Shown here piece after piece: positions 33,938 through 41,328 of a stretch of DNA of 41,328 nucleotides (the stretch's first letter is position 1; each line of letters begins with the position of its first letter). This stretch comes from Lactobacillus apis (lineage in GTDB: Bacteria; Bacillota; Bacilli; Lactobacillales; Lactobacillaceae): the NCBI RefSeq assembly GCF_002837055.1, contig NZ_PDKP01000002.1, forward strand, positions 37,734 to 79,061, in the 5' to 3' direction. The position numbers and the translations under genes are program-made. The notes below the pieces were generated by a model that worked only from the letters and a program-made list of their open reading frames with translations, did no database searches and had not been told where the DNA came from.

Positions 33938-34954
33938 ATGGTAATGAATGAAGATGATTCAATTGTTTCAAGAGAAGTTCAAGGAAAAAATGAAGAGCAG
34001 ACAGAGTTTTCATTGCGCCCGCAAAACCTTAAAGAATATTTAGGCCAAACAAGGGTTAAGAAGGAAATGTCTGTTTACATTGAAGCAGCAAAAAAGAGGG
34101 ATGAGGCACTGGATCACGTTTTGCTATACGGTCCTCCCGGCCTTGGTAAAACTACTTTAGCTTTTGTCATAGCAAATGAACTTGGCGTAAATTTAAAAAG
34201 TACCAGTGGTCCTGCAATTGAAAAGGCGGGTGATTTAGTTGCATTGCTAACTGATCTTGATCCAGGAGATATTCTATTTATTGATGAAATTCACCGCTTG
34301 CCCAAGCCAATTGAGGAAGTACTTTATTCTGCCATGGAAGACTTTTATGTCGACATTGTAATTGGAGAAGGGCAGACAACTCACGCTGTTCATGTGCCAC
34401 TGCCACCTTTTACCTTAGTTGGTGCAACAACTTTGGCTGGACAGTTATCCGCCCCTTTGCGAGATCGTTTTGGAATTGTTGAACATTTACAATATTATGA
34501 TGTTGATGAACTTCAAAAGATTATTCAACGTTCAAGTGAAGTTTTTAATATTAAAATAGGAGATCAAGCTGCTCATGAGCTTGCTAGAAGATCGCGTGGT
34601 ACTCCTCGAGTAGCCAACCGTTTATTAAGACGTGTTCGTGATTTTGCGCAAGTAAAGGGTGAAAAAGTTATATCCTATGAGACGACTAGAGACTCACTTA
34701 AGCAACTACAAGTTGATGATGAAGGACTTGACCAGACCGACCGCAAGATTTTGCGAGTGATAATTGAGAGTTACCATGGTGGACCAGTTGGTGTTCGAAC
34801 AATTGCCGCAAATACTGGTGAAGATGTTGAAACAATTGAGTCTTTATATGAGCCATATTTATTACAACACGGTTTTTTATTAATGACACCGCGCGGGCGC
34901 ATGGTAACTGAAAAAGCATATTTGCAGCTTGGATTGCCAGTTCCGAACGAATAG
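33938..34954 (+). CDS. ruvB: Holliday junction branch migration ATPase RuvB
   Basis: The protein has 338 residues from the ATG at 33938, with AAAGGA 7 nt upstream; a GTG at 33932 and an ATG at 33944 are less likely. The AAA+ core has Walker [10 protein letters not shown] (65-73), Walker [11 protein letters not shown], sensor VGATTLAG, and arginine-finger region LRDRFGI. A C-terminal winged helix contains [17 protein letters not shown]. It drives branch migration with RuvA. RuvC is not in the window, and most Firmicutes use RecU as resolvase. Confidence 0.97.
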   Translation: MVMNEDDSIVSREVQGKNEEQTEFSLRPQNLKEYLGQTRVKKEMSVYIEAAKKRDEALDHVLLYGPPGLGKTTLAFVIANELGVNLKSTSGPAIEKAGDLVALLTDLDPGDILFIDEIHRLPKPIEEVLYSAMEDFYVDIVIGEGQTTHAVHVPLPPFTLVGATTLAGQLSAPLRDRFGIVEHLQYYDVDELQKIIQRSSEVFNIKIGDQAAHELARRSRGTPRVANRLLRRVRDFAQVKGEKVISYETTRDSLKQLQVDDEGLDQTDRKILRVIIESYHGGPVGVRTIAANTGEDVETIESLYEPYLLQHGFLLMTPRGRMVTEKAYLQLGLPVPNE

Positions 34955-34982
34955 TGCAAATGTTGCTTATGTTTTGTATAAT
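34954..34982 (+). promoter_or_regulatory. Candidate promoter of yajC
   Basis: GTGCAA (34954-34959) and a perfect TATAAT (34977-34982) are 17 bp apart, directly after the ruvB stop and 43 nt before the yajC start. Confidence 0.5.
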
Positions 34983-35025
34983 ATATTTTTAGATAATTAG
35001 AAATTTTAATTTGAGGAGTGTAAAC

Positions 35026-35463
35026 GTGAATACTTTATTTTTAGCTAATGCTAATAACGGCATGAGTAGCATGTGGACAATTGTTATCTTTATTGTTTTG
35101 ATAGCCTTAATGTACTTTACAATGATTAAGCCACAGAAGAAGCAACAACAAAAGAAAATGGAAATGATGAATGAACTTAAAAAGGGCGACAACGTTATCA
35201 TGATTGATGGCTTGCACGGTAAAGTTGATTCTGTTGATACTAAAGATAAAACTGTTGTGATTGATGCAGATGGTATTTATTTAACTTTCAGTCGCATGGC
35301 TGTTCAACAAATTTTGCCTGATAAAACTGCATCTGCTGAAGCTCCAGCAACTGAAGAAAAAGCTGAAAAGCCAGATTCTGAAAAACAAGTTGAAGAACCA
35401 GCATCTAAGCCAGAAGAAGACAAACCTTCTAAGTCAAGTGAAGAATCTTCACCTAAAGAATAG
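35026..35463 (+). CDS. yajC: Preprotein translocase subunit YajC
   Basis: The protein has 145 residues from the GTG at 35026, with GAGGAG (35013-35018) at good spacing; an in-frame TTG at 35011 would destroy that arrangement. It has a single membrane helix (WTIVIFIVLIALMYFTMI) followed by KPQKKQQQKKMEMMNELKKGD, the YajC hallmark, and a cytoplasmic domain. The last 45 residues form an unusually long Glu/Ser/Pro/Lys-rich low-complexity tail. YajC associates with SecDF-YidC. The queA and tgt genes that often separate ruvB and yajC are absent. Confidence 0.94.
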   Translation: MNTLFLANANNGMSSMWTIVIFIVLIALMYFTMIKPQKKQQQKKMEMMNELKKGDNVIMIDGLHGKVDSVDTKDKTVVIDADGIYLTFSRMAVQQILPDKTASAEAPATEEKAEKPDSEKQVEEPASKPEEDKPSKSSEESSPKE

Positions 35464-35469
35464 ATATAA

Positions 35470-35498
35470 TAAAAAGTGCCCGGTAAGGCACTTTTTTT
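35470..35498 (+). terminator. Terminator after yajC
   Basis: AAAAAGTGCC (35471-35480) pairs with GGCACTTTTT (35487-35496) around CGGTAA, followed by T residues. Confidence 0.9.
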
Positions 35499-35583
35499 AT
35501 TTATGATTATCAAAAACTGTGTTTAACTGAAAAGTAATATAAAATAAAAGTAAAGATCAATAATACTTTGAAAGGACCCTCTC

Positions 35584-37032
35584 ATGAAAAATATTCCAGT
35601 TGTAATGATTATTTTTGGTGGTAGTGGCGACTTAGCCCACCGAAAGCTCTACCCCGCTTTGTTTAATTTATATGAGCAAGGCTTAATTCACGATAACTTT
35701 GCTGTAATTGGTACCGCTCGTCGGCCATGGTCTCATGAATATTTGCGTGAACAAGTCAGTGATGCTGTTCATGAAACCCACAGTGAAGTAAACGAAAATG
35801 ACCTAGCCACTTTTGCAAGTCATTTTTACTATCAATCACATGATGTTACTAACGTTGAGCATTATGAAACTTTGAAAAATCTAGCTCAAGAACTTGATGA
35901 TCGCTATAGTGCACAAGGAAATCGTATTTTTTATATGGCAATGGCTCCACGCTTTTTTGGTCAAATTGCTCAACATATCAATGATCAACATTTGACCAGT
36001 ACAGGTTTTAATCGAATTGTGGTTGAAAAACCTTTTGGACGCGACTTGACTAGTGCAGAGGAATTAAATAAGCAAATCACCGCTTCATTTGATGAAGACG
36101 ATATTTTCCGCATTGATCATTACCTTGGTAAGGAAATGATTCAGAACATCTTGCCACTACGATTAACCAATCCTTTGATTAAAAATGTTTGGAACAATTC
36201 CACGATTAAGAATATTCAAGTAACATTAGCAGAACATTTAGGTGTCGAAGCGCGTGGCGGCTACTATGAAACCTCTGGTGCATTGCGTGATATGGTACAA
36301 AATCATATTTTCCAAATTATTACACTCCTAGCAATGCCAGAACCAAAAGATTTATCCTCAAAAAGCATCCATGCAGCTAAGCAGGAATTGCTAGATAGTT
36401 TAATTATTCCTAATGAGGCAGAAATTGCTAAACACTTTGTACGAGGACAATATTTAGGAAGTGATGTGACTTTTGGTTATCGCCAAGAACCTAATGTTGC
36501 CGAAGACTCCAACACGGAAACTTTTGTCGCAGGTGAAATAAAGTTTGGTAAAGGTCCGTTAGCAGGAATGCCAATTTACTTCAGAACTGGTAAAGAGATG
36601 CGCGAGAAAAAGAATCGTATTGATATCGTGCTGAAGCACATGTCTAACCAATATGGTCAGGCGCACTCAAATAATATAACGATTATCATTGATCCTGACA
36701 TGCAAATTTATATTACGATTAACGGTAAGAAAATCAATACACCTGGGATTAGACGTGAAAATTTGGCTTATCAGTTTACCAAAGAAGAGCAAGACAAGGT
36801 GCCAGATGGTTATGAACGTTTGCTCCATGATGTTTTTGTTAATGATTCAACCAATTTCACGCATTGGAGTGAATTGAAAAATTACTGGAAATTCATTGAT
36901 GTAATTGAAGAAGCTTGGCAAAAAGATAACGAAAATGGTCAAGAGCCAGAACAATACTTGCCTTATCGAATGGGGCCAAAAGCTGCAAACGATATCTTTG
37001 ATTCGCCAACTGAACGCTGGATTTATGACTGA
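35584..37032 (+). CDS. zwf: Glucose-6-phosphate 1-dehydrogenase
   Basis: This 482-residue protein is of normal length. It has the NADP-binding start MIIFGGSGDLAHRKLYPALF, the EKPFGRD motif and the active-site segment FRIDHYLGKEMIQN, with the catalytic lysine and histidine present. It oxidises glucose 6-phosphate to 6-phosphogluconolactone, giving NADPH and entry into the pentose phosphate route. AAAGGA precedes the ATG. No gnd or pgl gene is adjacent. Its last codons overlap the dinB start by 8 nt, so dinB is probably co-transcribed. No clear promoter was identified upstream. Confidence 0.97.
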   Translation: MKNIPVVMIIFGGSGDLAHRKLYPALFNLYEQGLIHDNFAVIGTARRPWSHEYLREQVSDAVHETHSEVNENDLATFASHFYYQSHDVTNVEHYETLKNLAQELDDRYSAQGNRIFYMAMAPRFFGQIAQHINDQHLTSTGFNRIVVEKPFGRDLTSAEELNKQITASFDEDDIFRIDHYLGKEMIQNILPLRLTNPLIKNVWNNSTIKNIQVTLAEHLGVEARGGYYETSGALRDMVQNHIFQIITLLAMPEPKDLSSKSIHAAKQELLDSLIIPNEAEIAKHFVRGQYLGSDVTFGYRQEPNVAEDSNTETFVAGEIKFGKGPLAGMPIYFRTGKEMREKKNRIDIVLKHMSNQYGQAHSNNITIIIDPDMQIYITINGKKINTPGIRRENLAYQFTKEEQDKVPDGYERLLHDVFVNDSTNFTHWSELKNYWKFIDVIEEAWQKDNENGQEPEQYLPYRMGPKAANDIFDSPTERWIYD

Positions 37033-38161
37033 TTATAGCGACGGCCTGCTGCCTAAAAACGATACTTCTCGTAAAATTATTCATATTGACATGGATGCTT
37101 TTTATGCATCAGTTGAGATGCGCGATAAGCCTGAATTGAAAAATAAGGCAGTCGTAATCGGACATGATCCACGTAAAAGTAATGGTCATGGTGTAGTTTC
37201 AACTGCTAACTATGTTGCAAGAAGTTATGGCGTTCATTCTGCTATGCCTTCGATTAAGGCATTTCGCCTAGTTCCGGCCGAAAAATTGTTTTTTTTGGAA
37301 CCGGATTATAAAAAATATTATTCTGTTTCTGCTGAAGTTCATAAAATGATGCACGAAATGACCGACCGTGTTCAGTCAATTGCTTTAGATGAAGCGTATT
37401 TAGATGTAACTCAAAATAAGTTAGGCATCAAATCAGCTGTACAACTCGCCATTGATTTACAGACTCGTGTACGGAGAGAATTAAAATTAAATTGTTCTTT
37501 TGGAGTTTCCTACAATCGTTTTCTAGCTAAAATGGGCTCAGAATATTCAAAGCCATTTGGACGAACAGTAATTTTGCCCAGTGAAGCAAAAGAATTTTTA
37601 GCTGCACAAAAAATTGGACATTTTCATGGTATTGGACCAAAAACAGAGGAAAAATTAGCTGAAATGGGTATAACCACGGGTAAAGGTTTGCAGCAGATGC
37701 ACGTTCGAGATTTGATTAAAGAATTTAATCGAATGGGTTATTTGATGGCAGAACATGCAAATGGAATTGATTTATCGCGAGTTATCCCAGACGATGAATA
37801 CAATCGCAAGTCAATTGGAATTGAGCGTAGTTATGAACCATGCGTTTACGATAAGCAAGTAGCCCTGACTAATCTCAGAAATTACGCTAGTGAGTTGGCA
37901 GAAAAACTTAGCTATGGAAATTTTTTTGCTAGGACAGTTGTTTTAAAAATTCGTAATACTGAATTTGAAACAATTACTAGAAGAAGCAAATTAGAACATG
38001 CCACCAATCAGGCAATTGAATTTTACGAAGCAGCCAAAGAACTTTTTGAACCACTTGCAGACAGTTTCTTAAGTGATGGAATACGACTATTAGGCATTAC
38101 GGCGACTGATTTTACTGAAGCAGAATTTGAAAACGTTGACTTGAATTTATTTTCAAGTTAG
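37025..38161 (+). CDS. dinB: DNA polymerase IV (Y family)
   Basis: The protein has 378 residues from the ATG at 37025 in the overlap with zwf; the open frame continues upstream but only as a shadow of zwf. The palm motif IIHIDMDAFYASVEM and second catalytic motif SIALDEAYLDVT carry the metal-binding acidic residues. A YNRFLAKMGSEYSKP segment, a helix-hairpin-helix thumb (HFHGIGPKTEEKLAEMG) and the little-finger domain follow. It synthesises past lesions at low fidelity. No strong ribosome-binding site exists, suggesting coupling to zwf translation. No LexA box was recognised. Confidence 0.95.
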   Translation: MTDYSDGLLPKNDTSRKIIHIDMDAFYASVEMRDKPELKNKAVVIGHDPRKSNGHGVVSTANYVARSYGVHSAMPSIKAFRLVPAEKLFFLEPDYKKYYSVSAEVHKMMHEMTDRVQSIALDEAYLDVTQNKLGIKSAVQLAIDLQTRVRRELKLNCSFGVSYNRFLAKMGSEYSKPFGRTVILPSEAKEFLAAQKIGHFHGIGPKTEEKLAEMGITTGKGLQQMHVRDLIKEFNRMGYLMAEHANGIDLSRVIPDDEYNRKSIGIERSYEPCVYDKQVALTNLRNYASELAEKLSYGNFFARTVVLKIRNTEFETITRRSKLEHATNQAIEFYEAAKELFEPLADSFLSDGIRLLGITATDFTEAEFENVDLNLFSS

Positions 38162-38195
38162 GGTGTTATTTCTGTTAAACTAGTTAAGTACTTAA
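38152..38195 (+). promoter_or_regulatory. Candidate promoter and palindrome upstream of nrnA
   Basis: TTCAAG (38152-38157) and TAAACT (38176-38181) are spaced by 18 bp, and TGT before the -10 makes an extended -10. A perfect 12-bp palindrome, TTAAGTACTTAA (38184-38195), covers the expected start site. TTCAAGT at 38152-38158 also forms an inverted repeat with ACTTGAA at 38139-38145. Confidence 0.4.
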
Positions 38196-38215
38196 GAGAT
38201 CAAGAAGGAGAAGAA

Positions 38216-39172
38216 ATGAACACTTTCCCAAAAATATATGAAAAAATCGAACAATATTCGACAATTATTTTGCACCGTCACACTAGCCCAGACCCTGACG
38301 CTCTAGGTTCTCAGGCAGGACTTGCACGGTCATTAAGACTTAAATTCCCAGACAAAAGAATTTTATGTGCAGGTGAAAATGATGAAGGTGATTTGGCATG
38401 GATTAACACCATGGACGAAGTTACTGAGACAGATTACAAAGGTGCATTAGTTATTACAACTGATACCGGTAATACTGCGAGAATATCTAATAAGCTATAC
38501 AGTAAGGGTGACTTTTTAATTAAAATCGATCATCACCCAGATGTTGAACCATATGCGGATTTGAGCTTTGTTGATGACGAAGCACCAGCTGCTTCCCAAA
38601 TTGTTGCGGACTTTTTATTTGAAGAAAATCTGCCTGTCACTGCAGAAGTTGCATACCCACTTTATGCAGGTATTGTTGGTGATACTGGTCGCTTTATGTA
38701 TCCGGAAACATCAGAACATACCTTCAATGTTGTTGCAAAATTGACAGCAACAGGCATTAACATTAACGAAATTGCTCGTAATATTAGTGATGTAACTTTT
38801 GCGCAGGCCAAATTACAAGCAGAAGTGCTTGAATATATGAAAGTTGATCCTAGTGGCGCGGCATATGCGATTTTGACAAGGGATGCACTAGAACAACTAG
38901 GAGTAGATTCTGATCAAGCATCATGCACTGTATCAACTCCTGGAAGAATTAAAGATATTATTGCTTGGAATGTTTTTGTTGAAAAACCAGATGGAACTTT
39001 TAGAGTGCATTATCGTTCAAAAGGTCCAATTATTAACGAACTTGCTGCCCAACATGATGGTGGCGGACACGCCTTAGCCAGTGGAGCTAATGCTAAAGAC
39101 ATGGATGAAGTTAAGCAAATTTTTGCTGAACTAGTTCAGGTGACTAAGGAATATCGCGAAAAAAATGAATAA
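38216..39172 (+). CDS. nrnA: DHH-DHHA1 phosphoesterase, NrnA type
   Basis: This 318-residue protein has the DHH-family metal motifs: HRHTSPDPDALGS near residue 20, ITTDTGNTARIS, KIDHHPDVEPY with the DHH triplet, and GIVGDTGRFMYP. The C-terminal DHHA1 domain ends GGGHALASGANA. NrnA enzymes degrade short oligoribonucleotides and dephosphorylate pAp, and some relatives cleave c-di-AMP-derived pApA. The exact substrate is inferred. AAGGAGAAG precedes the ATG. Its stop overlaps the DEAD-box helicase start by 8 nt, coupling two RNA-turnover genes. Confidence 0.92.
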   Translation: MNTFPKIYEKIEQYSTIILHRHTSPDPDALGSQAGLARSLRLKFPDKRILCAGENDEGDLAWINTMDEVTETDYKGALVITTDTGNTARISNKLYSKGDFLIKIDHHPDVEPYADLSFVDDEAPAASQIVADFLFEENLPVTAEVAYPLYAGIVGDTGRFMYPETSEHTFNVVAKLTATGININEIARNISDVTFAQAKLQAEVLEYMKVDPSGAAYAILTRDALEQLGVDSDQASCTVSTPGRIKDIIAWNVFVEKPDGTFRVHYRSKGPIINELAAQHDGGGHALASGANAKDMDEVKQIFAELVQVTKEYREKNE

Positions 39173-40526
39173 TATTTTTACTAATGAAAAAATTAGACCA
39201 GAGTTGCGTGCTGGCTTAAAGAAAATACACTTTAGTCAGCCAACTAAAGTACAGGAAGAAGTTATTCCTGTTTTATTGGAGCGCAAAAATGTCGTTGTTC
39301 AAGCCGTAACTGGTTCAGGAAAAACGCATGCCTTTTTGGTACCAATTTTAAATGAAATTGATGAAAAACTTGAATATCCGCAAGCAATTTTGACTGCTCC
39401 TAGTCGAGAGTTATCTGAACAGCTTTATCAGGTAGCCCGTCAATTGAGGGATGCGGCTGGTCTGGATATTTCCATCGCTCATTTCGCTGGTGGTAGTGAC
39501 CGTGAGCGGCAAATGAAAAAAATCAATAACCGCAATCCGCAAGTTATAATTGCCACACCAGGTCGATTACATGATTTTGTTGAAAAGAAAATTTTGTTTT
39601 TAGATCACGTGCAAAATTTTGTCATTGATGAAGCAGACATGACTTTAGATATGGGTTTTTTAGCTGATATTGATTTTATTGCTCAAAGGTTACCTAAGAC
39701 AGCGACTTTTGCTGCTTTTTCAGCAACCATTCCAGTGAAGTTATCTAACTTTTTGCGGAAATATATGTCACAACCTGAGCAAATTGTCATCGACAATCCT
39801 GCTGTAATTTCACCTACAATCAAAAATGATTTGATTGATATTGGTGGAAAAAACCGCAAACGTATACTGTACCAATTACTAACTATGGGACAGCCTTATT
39901 TAGCATTAGTTTTTGCAAATACCAAGCAAACTGTAGATGAATTGACTAAATTTTTGCAGGAGCAGGGTTTACGTGTAGCTAAAATTCACGGCGGTATTAC
40001 TGAACGCGAGCGGAAAAGAACTGTTCGCGAAATAAATGACGGTCAATATCAATATGTTGTTGCGACAGATTTAGCAGCACGTGGATTGGATATTGACGGC
40101 GTGAGTCTTGTGGTTAATTATGAGATACCGCGTGATTTGGAATTTGTGGTCCACCGTGTTGGTCGAACAGGTAGAAATGGGCTTTCTGGTCATGCAGTGA
40201 CTCTTATTCGTGCTGAAGAAATGAATCGAATTGCCGGATTGGAAAAAATGGGGATTCATTTTGATTTCGTTGAAATTAAAAATGATGAACTTGCACCACG
40301 TAAGCATTATCACAGTAGAAATGAACGCAGTTCAGACTCATACACTGTTGATAATAAGGTCAATGGCTATGTTAAAAAAGCCAAAAAGAAGCGTAAGCCT
40401 GGTTATAAAAAGAAAATTAAGCGTGTGATTCAACAAGATAAAGCGCAAAAAAATAAAATTGAGCAGCGTCATAAGATTCGCAAAGCAAAACAACAGCGCA
40501 AGCGAAAACGTGATAATAACTCATAG
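39165..40526 (+). CDS. DEAD-box ATP-dependent RNA helicase (CshB-like)
   Basis: This 453-residue superfamily 2 helicase has Q motif, AVTGSGKTHAF (motif I), PSRELSEQ (Ia), TPGRL (Ib), VIDEADMTLDMGF (II), FSATIP (III), and DLAARGLDIDGV plus HRVGRTGRNG (V and VI). The last 75 residues are strongly basic (KKAKKKRKPGYKKKIKRV), a likely RNA-binding tail. The motifs and length resemble CshB of Bacilli, which acts in cold adaptation and RNA or ribosome remodelling. It overlaps nrnA by 8 nt, so it may cooperate in RNA decay. A strong terminator follows. Confidence 0.9.
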   Translation: MNNIFTNEKIRPELRAGLKKIHFSQPTKVQEEVIPVLLERKNVVVQAVTGSGKTHAFLVPILNEIDEKLEYPQAILTAPSRELSEQLYQVARQLRDAAGLDISIAHFAGGSDRERQMKKINNRNPQVIIATPGRLHDFVEKKILFLDHVQNFVIDEADMTLDMGFLADIDFIAQRLPKTATFAAFSATIPVKLSNFLRKYMSQPEQIVIDNPAVISPTIKNDLIDIGGKNRKRILYQLLTMGQPYLALVFANTKQTVDELTKFLQEQGLRVAKIHGGITERERKRTVREINDGQYQYVVATDLAARGLDIDGVSLVVNYEIPRDLEFVVHRVGRTGRNGLSGHAVTLIRAEEMNRIAGLEKMGIHFDFVEIKNDELAPRKHYHSRNERSSDSYTVDNKVNGYVKKAKKKRKPGYKKKIKRVIQQDKAQKNKIEQRHKIRKAKQQRKRKRDNNS

Positions 40527-40532
40527 ATTTCA

Positions 40533-40566
40533 AGCAAAAGCCGTTCTTACGGCTTTTGCTTTTTTC
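40533..40566 (+). terminator. Terminator after the DEAD-box helicase gene
   Basis: AGCAAAAGCCGT (40533-40544) and ACGGCTTTTGCT (40549-40560) form a perfect 12-bp stem with a TCTT loop, followed by T residues. Confidence 0.93.
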
Positions 40567-40639
40567 TTTTTCACTAATTAAGCATAAGAAGAATATTATC
40601 TAAATAAAGAATAATTATTAACAATTCCTTATAAATGTT

Positions 40640-40668
40640 TTGTATGATAGCGGTTTAACTGCTATATT
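40640..40668 (+). promoter_or_regulatory. TetR-gene promoter with palindromic operator in the spacer
   Basis: TTGTAT (40640-40645) and TATATT (40663-40668) are spaced by 17 bp, with TGC before the -10 (extended -10). The 19-bp ATAGCGGTTTAACTGCTAT (40647-40665) is a near-perfect palindrome with one mismatched pair, and it fills the spacer. The position is typical for a TetR self-repression site. Confidence 0.6.
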
Positions 40669-40760
40669 TGTTTATTGTATTATAAGAAAAAAGTGTGGTG
40701 AAACAATTAAGTAGAACTAAAAGTGATAGTTGATTAAAAGATAGTTTGGAGGAAATAAGA

Positions 40761-41294
40761 ATGGCTACAATAAAGTTTGAAGAGGTTTTAAAGGGAGATC
40801 TTTCAAAAAGTATTGTCAGAAAATATACCGTAATTGATTTTTGCAAAAAGGCTGGAATTGAACGAGGCTCTTTTTACCAGCGTTATGGAAATATTTGTGA
40901 TTTGTTTGCATCTGTAATGGTTTTACAAGTACGAAGAACTCTTCGCGGCTTGGAAAAAGAGTCAATCGAAGCAATGATTTTCAGAATGCTTGAAAAGGTT
41001 AGAGCTAATAAATTTTATTTCTTAAACATAATCCTAATCTCGAAAGACTCACGAGTCTTTTATGATGTTCTGCGAAAAGAAATTGCTCTTGCAATAGAAA
41101 ATTATATGCGGCCACGAGGGGCTTTTTCGGTTAGACAGGTAGAGCTAGTTGCAAATGGAATTTATGCAATTACGTACTACTGGATTCTAAGTGAATGCAA
41201 ACATGATATTCGAGACGTTTATCAATGTATCTGTCTCCTGCTTAAAAATATAAATAAAACCAAAAAAGTGTCTCTAAGTAGCCACATAAATTAG
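40761..41294 (+). CDS. TetR/AcrR-like transcriptional regulator
   Basis: The protein has 177 residues from the ATG at 40761; GGAGGA at 40748-40753 excludes the in-frame TTG at 40746. The N-terminal helix-turn-helix spans about residues 22-48 (YTVIDFCKKAGIERGSFYQR, then the YGNICDLF helix), with the SFYQRYGN segment typical of TetR proteins. The C-terminal helical ligand or dimer domain is not assigned to a subfamily. The first helix is shorter than in classic TetR. No target gene lies in the window, but the promoter palindrome suggests autoregulation. Codon use is less biased than in the housekeeping genes. Confidence 0.82.
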   Translation: MATIKFEEVLKGDLSKSIVRKYTVIDFCKKAGIERGSFYQRYGNICDLFASVMVLQVRRTLRGLEKESIEAMIFRMLEKVRANKFYFLNIILISKDSRVFYDVLRKEIALAIENYMRPRGAFSVRQVELVANGIYAITYYWILSECKHDIRDVYQCICLLLKNINKTKKVSLSSHIN

Positions 41295-41321
41295 AATGTT
41301 AGAAATAACATTCTTTTTTTA
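41293..41321 (+). terminator. Terminator of the TetR-like gene
   Basis: AGAATGTTA (41293-41301) and TAACATTCT (41306-41314) form a 9-bp stem capped by a GAAA tetraloop, followed by seven T residues. The stem begins inside the stop codon of the regulator gene. Confidence 0.9.
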
Positions 41322-41328
41322 TAAAAAA

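Overview
The window looks like a chromosomal segment of a Lactobacillus sensu stricto species, from the S-layer-forming relatives of L. acidophilus and L. helveticus. The basis is low G+C content, Firmicutes gene order (tadA-ffs-dnaX-ybaB-recR-yaaL-tmk-yaaQ-holB-yabA-rsmI; tsaB-rimI-tsaD; ABC-F-rex-groESL; mutS-mutL-ruvA-ruvB), and a SLAP-type surface-layer domain in one secreted protein. The genus is inferred from family knowledge, not from a database search. No phage, insertion sequence, CRISPR array, tRNA or rRNA gene was seen.

Region 1 (1-7358): the end of rplK and rplA, with a probable L1 autoregulatory RNA site between them. A complete phosphate-uptake operon (pstS, pstC, pstA, two pstB genes, phoU) follows, then rplJ-rplL behind a canonical L10 leader. 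The phosphate operon separates two ribosomal operons that are commonly neighbours. Region 2 (7359-8534): one secreted SLAP plus CAP-domain protein, the only accessory-looking gene in the first half. Region 3 (8535-19733): a long information-processing block. It contains an RsmC-like methyltransferase, tRNA deaminase, SRP RNA, clamp loader (dnaX, holB), recombination mediator recR, thymidylate kinase, the c-di-AMP receptor gene yaaQ/darA, replication-initiation control gene yabA, rsmI, an acyl-ACP thioesterase, a FolT-like ECF substrate-binding protein, and the t6A genes tsaB and tsaD flanking rimI.

Region 4 (19734-23222): two minus-strand genes (a GNAT acetyltransferase and an ABC-F ATPase) separated by a plus-strand PhzF-family gene; both convergent junctions have shared bidirectional terminators. 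Region 5 (23223-26297): the redox repressor gene rex and groES-groEL. Two CIRCE-type operators precede groES, and the first also forms the rex terminator. Region 6 (26298-28766): DUF969, DUF979 and pyrrolidone-carboxylate peptidase, a probable pyroglutamyl-peptide or 5-oxoproline module. Region 7 (28767-35498): mutS-mutL-ruvA-ruvB and yajC. Region 8 (35499-41328): zwf overlapping dinB, an NrnA-type DHH phosphoesterase overlapping a DEAD-box helicase, and a TetR-like regulator whose own promoter contains a palindromic operator candidate.

The strongest item for a second look is MutL. Its ATPase motifs are intact, but the metal-binding endonuclease motifs expected in a MutH-less Gram-positive bacterium are degenerate. 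Others are the tandem CIRCE/terminator arrangement, the TetR self-operator, the pcp-DUF969-DUF979 operon, and a terminator lying only about 20 nt upstream of dnaX.
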